Below, in pieces: positions 10,845 through 21,908 of a stretch of DNA of 64,000 nt (position 1 is the first letter of the stretch; every line of letters starts with the position of its first letter). Where the stretch lies: the NCBI RefSeq assembly GCF_019320115.1, contig NC_089587.1, forward strand, positions 100,590,166-100,654,165. The letters are read 5' to 3'. The notes under the pieces are model-generated. The model was given only the letters and a program-made list of their open reading frames with translations. It was not told the DNA's origin and searched no databases. Position numbers and translations under genes: made by a program. Source of the stretch: Miscanthus floridulus (lineage: Eukaryota > Streptophyta > Magnoliopsida > Poales > Poaceae).

Positions 10845-11843
10845 TGTTGGATTCATAAACCCAGGGTCCCTCATAGACCGACTTCCTCGCAAAGGCTTGG
10901 CCCAAGTAGACAGCGCACAACTCATGGGCTGGCCCAAGAGTCTAAACAATAGGCCAGAAGGGCGGTCCAGTCACCGACCGAAAGGTCTGGCCGAGGAGGA
11001 ATAGCGCCCGCTTGTTGACTCTGGCCCACCTCTTCGACCCGAGCGCTCACTTTGATCTCCAGCCACCTCCGGACGGTCTCTCCGACTAGGAGGCCTAGCA
11101 AAGCACTACCTCTAACTATGACCCCACGTCTCCGACCGGGGTATGCAAAGACCCTGCTCACTGCTCTTCTCCAACTGGCGCAACTAGAGCCGACTAGGAC
11201 CAACCGACCGGGGACGCCCGCCCGGAAAGGACTAGGGAACAAATGGAGAAAGTAAGGTAAGGCGCTCAAGTCAAACCACGATACCAGGGACCATACCCTG
11301 TACACCTATAGGAATAGTACTCTACAACCGCCCTGACACAAACATTGTTGTAGGTGCTGACATTTTCCTCTATAGTATTGTGGGCGCTGATTAAACTCCC
11401 ATATGGTAAGGCCCCCCACATGCTCCTAGGCATCAATAGTGTTGTGGGCGCCGGGATTTATCGTACCGAGCAAACATGGTGAAACTCCTCACATGCCTCT
11501 AGGTATCAACAGTATTTGTAGGTACCAACATTTGCCATACCTAAACAAAGACGACATAACCTCCCACATGAATCTAACATCCAACAGTGTTGTGGGTGCC
11601 TACCATCAACCTGTACCCACCGGCGTGGGCAACAAGACTTAGAAGCATACGTACTCTCTCCCTCTCACTTGTAAGGCCATCCCCTTCATCTATAAAAGGG
11701 GATGCGCTCTCTCCCAAGAGACTCAGTTGATTCAAGTTCATACAAGCTAATCCAGATCGATCAAGTTCACTAGCTCACAACCATAGAACCACCAGGTTCA
11801 GACCTCAAGCACACGCTTGAACACTTAGCTCATAGAGGAGCTC
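10845..11843 (+). repeat. 5' LTR of Tat B, 3' tail deleted
   Basis: It matches LTR B 3' from the start to GAGGAGCT at about 11842, then jumps into gag (TTGCCCATGCCACAAA). The last 250-285 bp of the LTR, the primer-binding site and a leader of roughly 400 bp present in element A are missing. The TATAAAAG box at 11691-11698 remains. Confidence 0.8.
11691..11698 (+). promoter_or_regulatory. TATA box of LTR B 5'
   Basis: TATAAAAG followed by GGGATGCGCTCTCTCCC, at the position shared with the other Tat LTRs in the window. Confidence 0.65.
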
Positions 11844-13640
11844 TTGTTGCCCATGCCACAAAAACCATATGATTGGTTCCCCTACAGCCTCATGTCCTCC
11901 ACAGATGTGTATGCATGGGGGCTCCAAAGGATGTTGGCGCCATCGCCCCTCACATCTGAATTTGTGGGAATGGCAAGCTATGCTCCCGCCACTCTCCATG
12001 AACTCCCGGATGACGAGGGTGAGAGCGACGGCTCCAGCATCAGCCATGTGGCACCTCGCCACCGTCAGTCCTAGGAGTGCACTATGGCAGATGCTCAAGG
12101 ACAGTCACTGGTGGTTGTGGAATCTATGTAGACTCACACCCCTCTAGACCCACATGCAGGGGCCCTCGCGTCTGCATGAGCGCACGCTGAGGAATTACGA
12201 CAATGGCAACAGAACCAGTCGCCACCTGCGCCAGCGCATTTGGTGCAGCACATTGAGCCCTATGCGCATGGCCTGGCTGGTGGCACTCGGGGTCATGCCC
12301 GTCAGGTCCAACATGACATCATGAATGATGGGGACAATCTCCCATAGTTCGCTTGGGCTGGCCAAAACATCACCATCGCCCCTCACCTCTGGGTTCTAGT
12401 AGAAGCCGCCGCTGTTCAACAGGCAAAAAGCTCCACATCGTGACTCCAACACATGCCCTCTCTCCCCACTGGGGGAACGAGGATGTGCTAGACAGATCAC
12501 TCCATCTGCTTGCTGCTACAGCCGCCAGGTGCGGCCCAGGGGGTGGCAGCCATGCCATGGTCTAACCTGGCACTTGCTCCACACTAATCATTGGTACACG
12601 AGTGGCCCAGTCCACACCAGAACGCTTGCAGCATCGTCAACAACCGGCATCGGGCCTAGCATGATGATGATGTCCACCGAGCAATGGCAAGAGCAGGCAA
12701 CAGGGATCCCGGTCAAACCATCGAGGGGAGCAGTGAACCACACCCCAGACACGGTCGCCGATCGGACGACCGGAGTCCTTGCCCTGAGGGTCTAGGGCCA
12801 TGGGCCTTTGACCAGTGTATGTGGAGAGCACCGTTCCCATAGCGCTTCCGACCACCCACCAACATCACCTAGTACACTAGGGAGACAAACCTCGGTATTT
12901 GGCTCAAAGATTTCTGGCTCGCCTACCGAGCCGGAGGGGTGGATGATGACTATTTCATCATTCAGTATCTCCCCATCTTTGTGGGGGAACATGTTCAGGC
13001 ATGGCTTGAATTCCTCCCCCATGACAGCATCTACAACTGGGTGGACCTCAAGAGGGTCTTTGTTAGAAATTTCCAGGGGACGTATGTCCGCCCTAGGAAC
13101 TCCTAGGACCTCAAGAGTTGCCGGCAGGAGCCTGGCAAGTCCCTACGGGACTACATCCATAGGTTCTCCCAATGATGCAACTCCCTCCTTGATGTCATCG
13201 ACATGGACATCATCAGCGCATTCCTCTTTGGGATGACCTACGAGTCCCTAATCCACAAGCTTGGATGCCTGAAGCCCCGTACCACCCGCGACCTGCTCGA
13301 CGTCGCCACTAACCATCCCTCCGGTGAGGAAGTAGTCCGAGCGGTCTTCAACAGAGGCCAGGACAAAGGCAAGGCCAAGTGCATGGACCAAGATGAGGGC
13401 CCCTACACATAGAGGGGTGAGAAAAACAAAAAAGATCGGTGCCAGTCGGACAACACCGCGTTGGTCACTGTGGCTGAGCGCATGGCCGAGCAGCCCCAAC
13501 AGGGACTGCCTGACCACTTCAACAAACTCATGGATAGTCCATGCACCAACCACTCCTACCCCATCAAACACCTCTACAAAGAGTGTGAGCTCCTCAAATG
13601 TTTCCTACGATAGGCTAGTGGGCCAAAAGAAGGGAACAAC
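11844..13640 (+). pseudogene. Tat element B gag, several stops
   Basis: The frame aligns with gag of element A. The core reads DDDYFIIQYLPIFVGEH, an AWLEFLP block, RNFQGTYVRP, then MDIISAFLFGMTYESLIHKL starting at 13203, and a C-terminal part with CTNHSYPIKHLYKEC near 13550. Stops are seen in the core after RPRNS (TAG) and after RFSQ (TGA), and more in the N-terminal half. Gag would coat the genomic RNA. Other-frame ORFs (12808-13236, 12353-12565 and similar) are shadows of this frame. Confidence 0.75.
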
Positions 13641-15066
13641 AAAGAGGTGGCAACCAAGAAAGGAGGCATGACGGGCAAGGACAGGGATGGTTTCCCTGAC
13701 GCTAATGAATGCATCATGATCTTCGGTGGATCTGATGCCATCTGGTCCAAGCGCCAGCACAAGGTTCGCTATAGAGAGGCATGGGCCACTGAGACAGCCA
13801 TCCCCTCCTTCCTTAGCTAGTCAGAATCTCTTATCACCTTTGATCAAAGGGACCATCCCTCCCACATCGCGAGACCGAGATGCTACCCGCTTGTCGTTGA
13901 CCCCATCATCTACAAGAAGCACCTCACCAAGGTGCTGATGGACGGAGGTAGTGGCCTCAACATCCTCTACATTGACACCCTCGACGCCATGTGCATCCCC
14001 TGATCGGAGCTCTGCCTGGTGGCTCTCCCTTCCATGAGGTAATCTCAGGAGCACAGGCATACCCACTCAGGTAGATTGACCTACCCATCACATTCGGCAA
14101 TAGGGCCAACTTCTGCTTGGAGGTCCTCACCTTTGAGGTGGTGGACTTTGCAGGGTCCTACCACGCCATCTTGGGGTGGCCATGCTACACAAAATTCATG
14201 GAAATCCCCAACTACACCTACCTCAAGCTGAAGATGCCGAGACCGAGTGGCATCATCACCGTGAGCAGTGCCTTTTCGCACGCCTTCACGTGTGACTACG
14301 AGCACTACAAGCTCGCCACTATGGTCATCAACTCATTCGAGCTCCCGTGGCTTAGGGAATCATTGGCCCCAGCAATCCCAGACTACAACAAACCAACCTC
14401 CTCGGTGGCCTTCTGTTTGCTTAAGGAAACCAAGGTGGTGGGAATCGACCCCATCAACCCAACCAAGACAGTTCAGATCGGGACCCAGCTCTTGGCCAAA
14501 TAGGAATGCGAGCTCATTGACTTCCTATGCGACAATCACGATGTCTTCGCATGCTAGCCTTCCGACATGCCAGGCATACTGTGGGAGGTCACTGAGCATG
14601 CACTATGCCTTGTCCTGGGCTCAAAGCCCGCTAAGCAGTGCATGCATTGCTTCAACGATGAGAGGCGTAGGGCCATAGGCAAAGAGATCGCTAAACTCCT
14701 AGCTGCTGGATTCATTAGAGAGGTATTCCACTCTGACTGGCTTGCCAATCCTATTCTTGTTAAAAAGAAGACCAGGAAGTGGAGAATGTGCGTTGATTAC
14801 ACTGGCCTCAACAAAGCGTGTCCAAAGGATCACTTTTCCCTATCGTGCATAGACCAGATAGTCGACTCCATCTTGGGTTGCAAGATCCTCTCCTTTCTAG
14901 ATGCCTACTCGGGCTATCACCAGATCGCGATGAAAGAGTCTAATCAGCTCACAACCTTGTTCATCACCCCGTATGGTTCATACTACTATGTAACCATGCC
15001 ATTCGGCTTGAATAACATTGGTGCCACCTACCAAAGGTGCATGCAGCAATGCTTCACCAACCAAAT
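13641..15066 (+). pseudogene. Tat element B protease and partial reverse transcriptase
   Basis: The segment starts with GKDRDGFPDANE and IMIFGGSDAIW. The aspartic protease follows, with active-site block VLMDGGSGLNILY near 13935. Next comes a linker frame at 14117-14503 (FEVVDFAGSYHAILGWP) ending in TAG. RT is open from 14567, with the KKTRKWRMCVDYTGLNKACP and FLDAYSGYHQIAMKE blocks and MPFGLNNIGATYQR near 15000. The similarity ends about 15066, before the catalytic YVDD would appear. Several stops and frame changes lie between 13820 and 14560. Confidence 0.8.
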
Positions 15067-15425
15067 CCACCTGCTCGATCAACCTGATCAAGCCAAGCGA
15101 CCAAGACCAACGATCGCTACCAACAAGACGCAGTCGACCTGCTCAAAGAGGCCCATGAGACAACCATCATCTGCTCCGCTTGCTACCAACAACCCCTCCG
15201 CAAGTACCACAAAAGGAAGATTAGAGGAAGGATACTCAAAGTCAGTGATCGCGTACTCTGAAGGACCCAATCAACGAAGGAAAAACACAAACTCTCTCCA
15301 CCATGGGAAGGGCCCTATACGGTGACTGAAGTAATCTGATTGGGCACCTACTGACTGGAGGACAACAACGTCAACCTCCTCACCAACACTTGGAACATTG
15401 AACAACTATGTCGCTTTTTCCCCTA
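15067..15425 (+). pseudogene. Tat element B integrase C-terminal remnant
   Basis: Directly after the RT break, a different frame shows an integrase tail: QDAVDLLKEAHETTI, a YHKRK segment, HKLSPPWEGPYTV near 15300 and LTNTWNIEQLCRFF at the end. These are the GPY/F-type C-terminal features of Tat integrases. The 252-aa ORF at 14567-15325 reads through the junction but is out of frame past it. RT active site, RNase H and the integrase zinc finger and core are absent, so an internal deletion is inferred. One or two stops are also present. Confidence 0.75.
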
Positions 15426-16103
15426 AAAATTGGTCTTACCGCTTTTTAGTCAACACTTGCTCCTGCAAAAGCACCCCAGCCCAAACATTTTTAGCTCGGG
15501 TCGCTCAGGGGCTCCACAAGGGTACAATACTGAATATTACCTCTCTTTTTTACTATCACATGATAAAACTTTGTCCCTAAATGTAAGCACATTCCATTCC
15601 TTTGATTGTCCTACGTAACTTTGTTCTTACTCCTAACCAAATGCACCCTGCCATGACCTACGGTTATGAGCAGCCGAGCCCCACGGGCCATGCCTGGGCT
15701 CTTAAAAAAGCTGTAGCCTACAGAACTAATGGGCAGGTATGAAAAAAGGACAAAAGACAAAAGATATGCTAGGATAAAAACAAGGAATGGATAGTGATTC
15801 TATCAAAAAACAGTACTGATGTATTCATTGATATAAAAAACTATTCACATGGGGACTCACCCACGAACTCAACTATTACATTTTCTATTACTACTCTAAA
15901 TATTACTGTGGCTGCTCGACGACATCGCCTGAATGCCAAAGGAGAAATCGCGGCACACGCCGCCGAACATAACCACCGCCGCTGTGGCCCCACCTGGTTT
16001 CGCTCCCTTGACTTCGACGAGCGCAACGGGTACCTTAAGGGACCCGCCCGGCTTCGCTCCCTCAACTTCGGTGAGCGCAATGGGTACCTCAAGGGCACTG
16101 CAC
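15426..16103 (+). other. Tat B 3' region, first part, no gene seen
   Basis: Non-coding. A GC-rich stretch at 15960-16110 has two near-identical copies of a TTCGCTCCC..GACTTCG segment about 60 bp apart (GCTCCCTTGACTTCGACGAG and GCTCCCTCAACTTCGGTGAG). It lies at the 3' side of the antisense ORF and may be part of that gene's downstream region. Confidence 0.5.
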
Positions 16104-16427
16104 TCATAGATGCTCAGTAGAAGAACATGGAGCTCCTGACCTTCTCATGCAGTCGAGGTAGCTCCCGGGTAGGAATGTTGCTACCAAGGTATGGCCTCCA
16201 TGGCTGGAAGAGATCTCATCAAACTTTATAAACTGGCCAACCTGAGCAGCTACAGGCATGGTACCCTCCACCAGCACAATCCTGAGCAACTTCCCTTCTG
16301 ACAAGACTCGCCCGGTGAAGATCCACTAAAGAAAGTCCACACATGGCTCCATCCCAAAGAAGGCTTCATAGATAAATCCAGCACCGCCCCAGGCAGCCTC
16401 TAGCTCAACATCGTGTTCCAGATTCAT
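16104..16427 (-). pseudogene. Antisense ORF of Tat B, Transposase_28-like remnant
   Basis: On the minus strand an ATG at 16427 opens a frame reading through GFIYEAFFGMEPCVDFL, a TAG at 16326-16328, then WIFTGRVLSEGK in the same frame, to a stop at 16104. The YEAFFGMEP block followed by an FxG segment resembles the plant domain called putative gypsy type transposon (Transposase_28). Extra antisense ORFs between IN and the 3' LTR are known in grass Tat elements. The frame is short and interrupted, so non-functional. Element D has the N-terminal part of the same ORF at 59192-59481. Confidence 0.55.
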
Positions 16428-16532
16428 GAAAGAATCCGCCACAACATACAAACACTCTCGGTGTGGAAGAAGAAGGAGGAAAGATGATAGTTGGAGAATA
16501 GGCAAAAGACTATGATGGAGAGCCCTCTCCCT

Positions 16533-16546
16533 CCCCCTATTTAAGG
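16533..16546 (-). promoter_or_regulatory. Possible antisense core promoter in Tat B
   Basis: The minus strand reads CCTTAAATAGGGGG about 105 bases upstream of the antisense ATG. It is followed by a purine run, GTCTTTTGCCT and a pyrimidine-rich stretch. The same order of motifs precedes the antisense ORF of element D (59012). A second weaker copy, with GGGGAAGGGAGAGAG, lies 80-100 bases further upstream. Confidence 0.5.
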
Positions 16547-16749
16547 AAGAAACATGGCAGCCGAAGAGGGGCAAAACATTAGAGCAAAAAACTCTCTCCC
16601 TTCCCCATTCAATGCGGATGGGAAATAATGGGACACACCCTGACCGATGGAACAAATGCTGACCGACAGAACAACGCCTGGTCAGACGGAACGCCACCTG
16701 GTGAGGCAAGATGTGGCTTGGGTATGGCCCACCACTATTGCACAACTAG

Positions 16750-17640
16750 GCACGAGAACCAAAGCATCACCACATGTAGGCAGCTCTCCACATCCCCAGG
16801 TAGGACTTGGAAAAACCCCAAAGCAGGATCTCCGCTGGTTGAAACCATAGGGCTTCCTAAGTCGATTGAATGGCTCAGAAAAACACACCGACAGATAGGT
16901 AGGAAGCGAAGGGATGCCCCATATAGGCCATGCTGACTCCATCACGACCGACGAGCATGGGTCCTGGTTGGACATTTATGACTAGAGCTCTCTGAACCTC
17001 ATCACTCGAGTCATCGAGGTAACACTACCAACCCCCTCTATTTCTTTATAAACATTTCATACATCCATATGTGCATTCATTCCATATGCCCATGCCTCCT
17101 AGATGATTCAGGCCCTAAACCGCCTGAGGGCTTGAGAACTAAGCATCGCACGTGCAACAAAATGCATCACAACACTCTGTGTTGCGTCACGAAGCGGTAG
17201 TTGCCTCATTCGACATGAGCAACAACAGAGCCAGGGGAGAAAAACATAGATGAGCCCCATGTGGCCCATGCCTAGTCTGGCAGATAGGGTCATCTCAACC
17301 TTCTCATTCAATCCTAAACCTCTTGCCAAGCCCATAGAATCTCCATCAAGGGGAGGCCGTTAGGCCACCCGGGTTGGTCTTCAGAATGACCTAGGCATCT
17401 GCTGGATTGTAGGTAAAGGAGTAGTGGAATCTGACAAGAGGGCTATGCCGACCTCGTCATGAACAATAGACCCGGATTCCACTCGATCATACCTGTTAGC
17501 GAACTCACTGAGTGCACACTCGAGCCCGAGCGATCAGGACAAGCGACAAAACTTAGCCCCTCCAGTTGTGTGGAACCGAGGATGGGGTAATGCACACAAC
17601 TCACACTGACCCCTACTAAAGCCCAACAGGGCTCAAGGGC
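16750..17640 (+). other. Tat B 3' region, second part, no gene seen
   Basis: Non-coding. It shares with element C (8108-8740) and, inverted, with element D (58060-58620) a CATTCATNC-rich stretch, the GAAGCGG..GTTGCCTCATTC block and several CCCGGATTCCACTCG segments. Small ORFs here have no recognisable domain. Confidence 0.6.
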
Positions 17641-17644
17641 TTAA

Positions 17645-18230
17645 GATACAAAACACCTAGGTCTATGACCCCGAACTCGCCCCATCCGGCTATGCTCCGA
17701 CTGCGCTCCAAAACATCTAGGTCTACGACCCCAATCTCGCCCCATCCGGCTATGCTCTGACTATGCTCCAAACACCTAGGTCTGCAACCCCGATCTCACC
17801 CCATCCGGCTACGCTCTGACTGCACTCCAAACACCTGGGTCTATGACCCTGATCTCGCCTCATCTAGCTACACTCCGACTACACACCAAACACCTAGGTC
17901 TGCGACCCCAATCTTGCCCCATCCAGCTACGCTCCGACTGCGCTCCAAAACCACCTAGGTCCGCGACCCTGAACTCACCCCATCAGGATCCACGAGCTCC
18001 AGCTCGCCCGATCCCAAACTAACTAGCTAACTACCTTAGTTGCACAGGCCACACTGAGGCCAGGATCTATGACTCTGACTTGCCCGATCCCATGGCGCGC
18101 ACCGACGCTAGGGTCCGCAAGCTTTGTCTCGTTCGATCCCTAAAAGACTAACTACCTCACCCGATCCCATGGTGCGCATCGACGCTAGGATCCATGAGCT
18201 CTGTCTCACTCGATCCCTAAAACAACTAAA
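17645..18230 (+). repeat. Minisatellite, about 60-bp unit, in Tat B 3' region
   Basis: About six units of a 59-60 bp motif with CACCTAGGTCTRYGACCCC, CTCGCCCCATCCGGCTA and GCTCCGACTGCGCTCCAAA blocks. About three units of a second related motif (GATCCATGACTCTG-like, GCCCGATCCC) follow after 17980. The second motif resembles the array of element C. Confidence 0.85.
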
Positions 18231-18299
18231 CCACCTCGGCTGCACAACGACGCCTTGGTTAAACAAAACTCCATCTCGACTGAAGAACATGCACACACG

Positions 18300-18552
18300 C
18301 TCGCTAAACAAACACCCCCAGACAGTTCTGCCCAAACCGCCCGGGGGCTAAACCCGTGGGTGCGCTCACGTGCACCCACCGATGGAACAAAAACATCCCT
18401 CGCTAGCAACACAGAAAATCCCCCTAGACAGTTCTACCTGAACCGCCTAGGGGCTCAGGGGCTACACCCACGGGTGCACTCGTGCGCACCCACCATCGAG
18501 GCAAAAATCCTCAGACGATTCTGCCTGAATCGCCTAGGGGCTCAGGGGATCC
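18300..18552 (+). repeat. Polypurine/palindrome modules preceding LTR B 3'
   Basis: Two units and a partial third, as in element C. G-rich tracts (CCCGGGGGC, GGGGCTCAGGGGC) are followed by near-palindromes GGGTGCGCTCACGTGCACCC (18358-18377) and GGGTGCACTCGTGCGCACCC (18472-18491). The final tract GGGGCTCAGGGGATCC abuts the LTR at 18553 and should prime plus-strand synthesis. Confidence 0.75.
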
Positions 18553-19777
18553 TATTAGGTTCATAAACCTGGGGTCCCTCGTGGACCAACTTCCTCACAA
18601 AGGCTCAGCCCAAGCAGATAGCGCACAACTCATGGGCCGGCCCAAGAGTCTAAACAATAGGCCAAAAGGGCGATCAATTCACCGATCAGAAGGTTTGGCC
18701 AAGGAGGAACAGCGCCCGCTAGTCGACTCCGACCCACCTCTCCAACCTGAGCGCTCACTTCGGTCTCCAGCCGCCTTCGGACGGTCTCTCCGACTAGGAG
18801 GCCTAGCAAAGCACTACCTCTGACTCTGACCCCATGTCTTCGACCGGGGTATGCAAAGACCCTGCTCACTGCTCTTCTCCGACTAGCACAACCAGAGCCG
18901 ACTGGGACCAACCGACCGGGGATGCCCACCCGGAAAGGACTAGGGAACGAACGGAGAAAGTAAGGCAAGGCGCTCAAGTCAAACCACGATACCAGGGACC
19001 ATACCCTGTACGCCTGTAGGAACAGTACTCTACAACCACCCCAACACAAACAGTGTTGTAGGCACTAATTAAACTCCCATATGGTAAGGCCCCACACATG
19101 CCCCTAGGTATCGACAGTGTTGTGGGCGCCAAGATTTACCGTACTGAGCGAACATGGTAAAACTCCTCACATGCCTCTAGACATCAATAGTATTTGTAGG
19201 TACCGACATCTACCATACCTGAACAAAGACGACGTAACCTCCCACATGCATCTAACATCCAATAGTGTTGTGGGCGCCTACCATCATCCTGTACCCATCG
19301 ACATGGGCAACAAGACTTAGAAGCATACATACTCTCTCCCTCTCACTTGTAAGGCCATCCCCTTCATCTATAAAAGGGGACACGCTCTCTCCCAAGAGAC
19401 TCAGTTGATTCAAGTTCATACAAGCTAATCTAGATCGATCAAGTTTACTAGCTCACAACCACAGAACCACTAGGTTCGGACCTCAAGCACACGCTTGAAC
19501 ACTTAGCTCATAGAGGAGCTTCTGTCGCACTCGGCCCTTCCGACCGGAGCCGACCAGACCACTCGCGCACCCCATCTTTCTCCTTCTCATTTGTAACCCC
19601 ACTACAAACTTCGAGCACCTAGGCTCAGGAATAAAGTCACCGACCGACTCAAACTAGACGTAGGGCACATTGCCTGAACTAGTATAAACCCTGTGTCATT
19701 GAGTGCTAGGCCACCTCCGATCACAACGTGCGGCAAAACTACAAATATTTACTTGTTGGTCACTTTCTGCACCGACA
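18553..19777 (+). repeat. 3' LTR of Tat B (1225 bp)
   Basis: It starts TATTAGGTTCATAAAC and ends TTTCTGCACCGACA. It is collinear with LTR B 5' up to GAGGAGCT and continues with the U5 part that the 5' copy lost. TATAAAAG lies at 19369-19376. The first bases deviate from TGTTGG. Confidence 0.85.
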
Positions 19778-19782
19778 GTCAC
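19778..19782. other. Right target-site duplicate of Tat B (GTCAC)
   Basis: It matches GTCAC at 10840-10844 on the other side of element B. Confidence 0.75.
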
Positions 19783-19796
19783 TTCTCTCACTGATA
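19783..19796 (+). repeat. Displaced last 14 bases of LTR C
   Basis: TTCTCTCACTGATA has the length and the ..CAC.GA.A pattern of the family LTR end (TTTCTGCACCGACA in B, ATTTCACACTGACACA in D). It is unlike the copia sequence that follows. It is read as the end of LTR C left behind when B inserted 14 bases inside it. The match is short, so this is inference. Confidence 0.55.
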
Positions 19797-21065
19797 GTTC
19801 TATTCCTGGATTACTTTGATATCTGCCAAGTATGTCGGTAACAAAAGCTAAGTTAGGACATGTACATACTTGAGCATACTGTAAGCTTCCAACAGCCGAA
19901 GCATATGGAACTGCTTTCATTCGATCAATCTCATATTGGTTCGTGGGACATTGGAATTCCCCAAAACTATCGCCCTTGACTACGGAAGCAGGTAAGGGCT
20001 TACACGCATGCATACTGTATTTCTTTAGAACCTTTTCTAAGTATGCCTTTTGCAATAATCCTAAAACGCCTTTTCTTTTATCTCGGTGAATCTCTATTCC
20101 TAAAACAAACGAAGCTTCACCGAGATCTTTCATATCAAAATTTGAGGACAAGAACTTCTTAAACTCTAGTAGTAGATTAACATTACTACTAGTGAGTAAG
20201 ATGTCATCCACATACAGGATTAGGAACATAAAATTTCTATTCTTGAACTTTGTATAAATACAATTGTCCTCTACATTCTCGTTAAACCCAAACTTCCTTA
20301 TTATTCCATCAAACTTTAAATACCACTGTCTAGAGGCTTGTTTTAATCCATAAATAGATTTCTCCAGGTGGCATCCCATACGTTCTTTTCCTTTTATGAT
20401 AAAACCTTTTGGTTGTGCCATATAAACATTTTCATCCAAATCCCCATTAAGGAAAGTCATCTTTACATCCATCTGATGTAATTCTAAATCATAATATGCC
20501 ACTAACGCCATTATGATTATAAAAAAATCCTTACATGAGACTAGAGAAAATGTCTCATTGTAATCTATTCCTTCTCTTTGCGTGAAGCCTTTCATCACAA
20601 GTCATGCTTTAAATCTTTCCACATTCCCTTTGGAGTCATATTTAGTTTTGTAGACCCATTTACAGCCTACTGTCTTGGCTCCTTTAGGAATTTTTTCTAA
20701 GTCCCAAACACCGTTGGTGCTCATTGATCTCATTTCATCATGCATGGCTTCAAGCCACTTCGATGAGTGAGCACTTCTCATGGCTTCTTCAAATGAGGTG
20801 GGATCACCCTCCATTTGAAATTCTTCTTCACCCTCCATTTGGAATTCTTCAGCATAGACTTTGTAATCATTAGAAATGGCTGATTTCTAGCTCTTGACCT
20901 TCTGGGGCCCTCATTAGTTGGCACTTGTTCCATGTGGGGCTGTTGTTGCTCTTCCTCATGTACGACAACGGGCTCTACATGATCCAGAAGGACAGGTTCC
21001 TCATGTTCATTTATTGTTGCCATATGAGAATTAACAACAGGTCCCGTCACTACAGTGTCCGGCAC
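19797..21065 (-). pseudogene. Copia E reverse transcriptase, truncated and broken
   Basis: Minus-strand frames at 21065-20778, 20838-20602 and 20598-19797 together cover RT. Visible blocks are NGVWDLEKIPKGAKTVGCKW, VYKTKYDSKGNVERFKA, a stop, then MKGFTQREGIDYNETFS, LHQMDVKMTFLNGDLDENVY, YGLKQASRQWY, the catalytic YVDD near 20200-20215 and LGIEIHRDK. The frame ends after NPGIE, where LTR C begins, so residues after that in the 300-aa ORF are LTR sequence. RNase H is missing. Confidence 0.85.
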
Positions 21066-21908
21066 TGTTGGTGCAGCAGCTATAGGTAGCGAGAAAAATG
21101 GCTCCTAAACCATTGGAGTGGGCATGTATACCCGCTTCTTCTCAAGGTTAATTTCTCACACTACCATGCTCCCCCTGACCATCTCATCCTCCAAGAACAC
21201 AACATATCTTGTTTCTACAAATTTCGTATGTCTGTCATGATAGTAGAAATGATAATCTTTTGACTTATCTGGATAGCCAATGAAATGGCAACTAACTATC
21301 TTGGAGTCTAACTTCCTAATGTTTGGGTTAAATACTTTAGCCTCAGCTAGATAGCCCCACACACGTAAGTGGTTAAGTGAGGGTCCCCTTCCTGTCCACA
21401 ACTCATATGGTGTTTTGGGCACCGACTTGCTTGGTATTCAATTGAGAATATGAATGGTGGTTTTTAACGCCTCTATCCACAAACTTATCAGTAAAGTGTA
21501 GTAGCTTATCATACTTCTCACCATATCCATTAAGGTATGGCTGCATCTTTTAGCTACTACATTCTACTGAGGCTCACCCGGTGTGGAGTACTAGGCAACT
21601 ATGCCATTTTCCTATAAGAACTTTGTAAAAGGTTCAGGAACTTGGCCATATGGGGTATGTCGACTGTAGTACCCCCCCCCCCCACGGTCAGATCTTACTA
21701 TCTTAATCTTTAAATTGTGCTAATTTTCTACTTCAGCCTTAAATATCTTAAATTTATCCAATGCCTCTGATCTTTCCTTAATTGGATAATTATAGCCATA
21801 ACGAGAATAATCATCTGTGAATGTTATAAATGAATCATAACCATCCACACTTTTCATAGGAAAAGGACCACAGATATCTGTGTGAATTATTTCCAAAATT
21901 CCTGTGCT
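21066..21908 (-). pseudogene. Copia E integrase, degraded
   Basis: The frame at 21422-21156 shows the integrase C-terminal segment typical of copia: MPKTPYELWTGRGPSLNHLR, VWGYLAEAKVF, and SCHFIGYPDKSKDYHFYYH. The core between 21430 and 21900 is in pieces separated by frameshifts and stops. A run of 13 C bases at about 21672-21684 interrupts the reading frame. I could not place all three catalytic acidic residues with confidence. Confidence 0.7.

Larger units (their letters stand above)
10845..19777 (+). mobile_element. Tat-lineage Ty3/gypsy element B, internally deleted
   Basis: 8.93 kb from TGTTGG at 10845 to CGACA at 19777, flanked by GTCAC on both sides. Order: 5' LTR without its tail, gag, protease, partial RT, integrase tail, long 3' region with an antisense ORF and minisatellite, polypurine modules, full 3' LTR. 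It inserted into LTR C. Two internal deletions removed the LTR tail/PBS/leader and the RT-to-IN stretch, so the copy can neither be primed nor encode its enzymes. Confidence 0.85.

Noticed and set aside
10840..10850. Reading LTR C and LTR B 5' as a tandem LTR from unequal recombination
   Set aside because: GTCAC duplicates and the displaced LTR end at 19783-19796 fit insertion better.
12808..13236. 142-aa plus-strand ORF and its minus-strand relative at 4962-5294
   Set aside because: Shared because the two gag genes are homologous; it is the wrong frame of gag.
17645..18230. Regular repeats that could suggest a CRISPR-like array
   Set aside because: Units are contiguous and degenerate with no spacers, in a plant retroelement 3' region.
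21672..21684. C13 run as a programmed frameshift site
   Set aside because: It lies in a heavily broken integrase; replication slippage or sequencing error is more likely.
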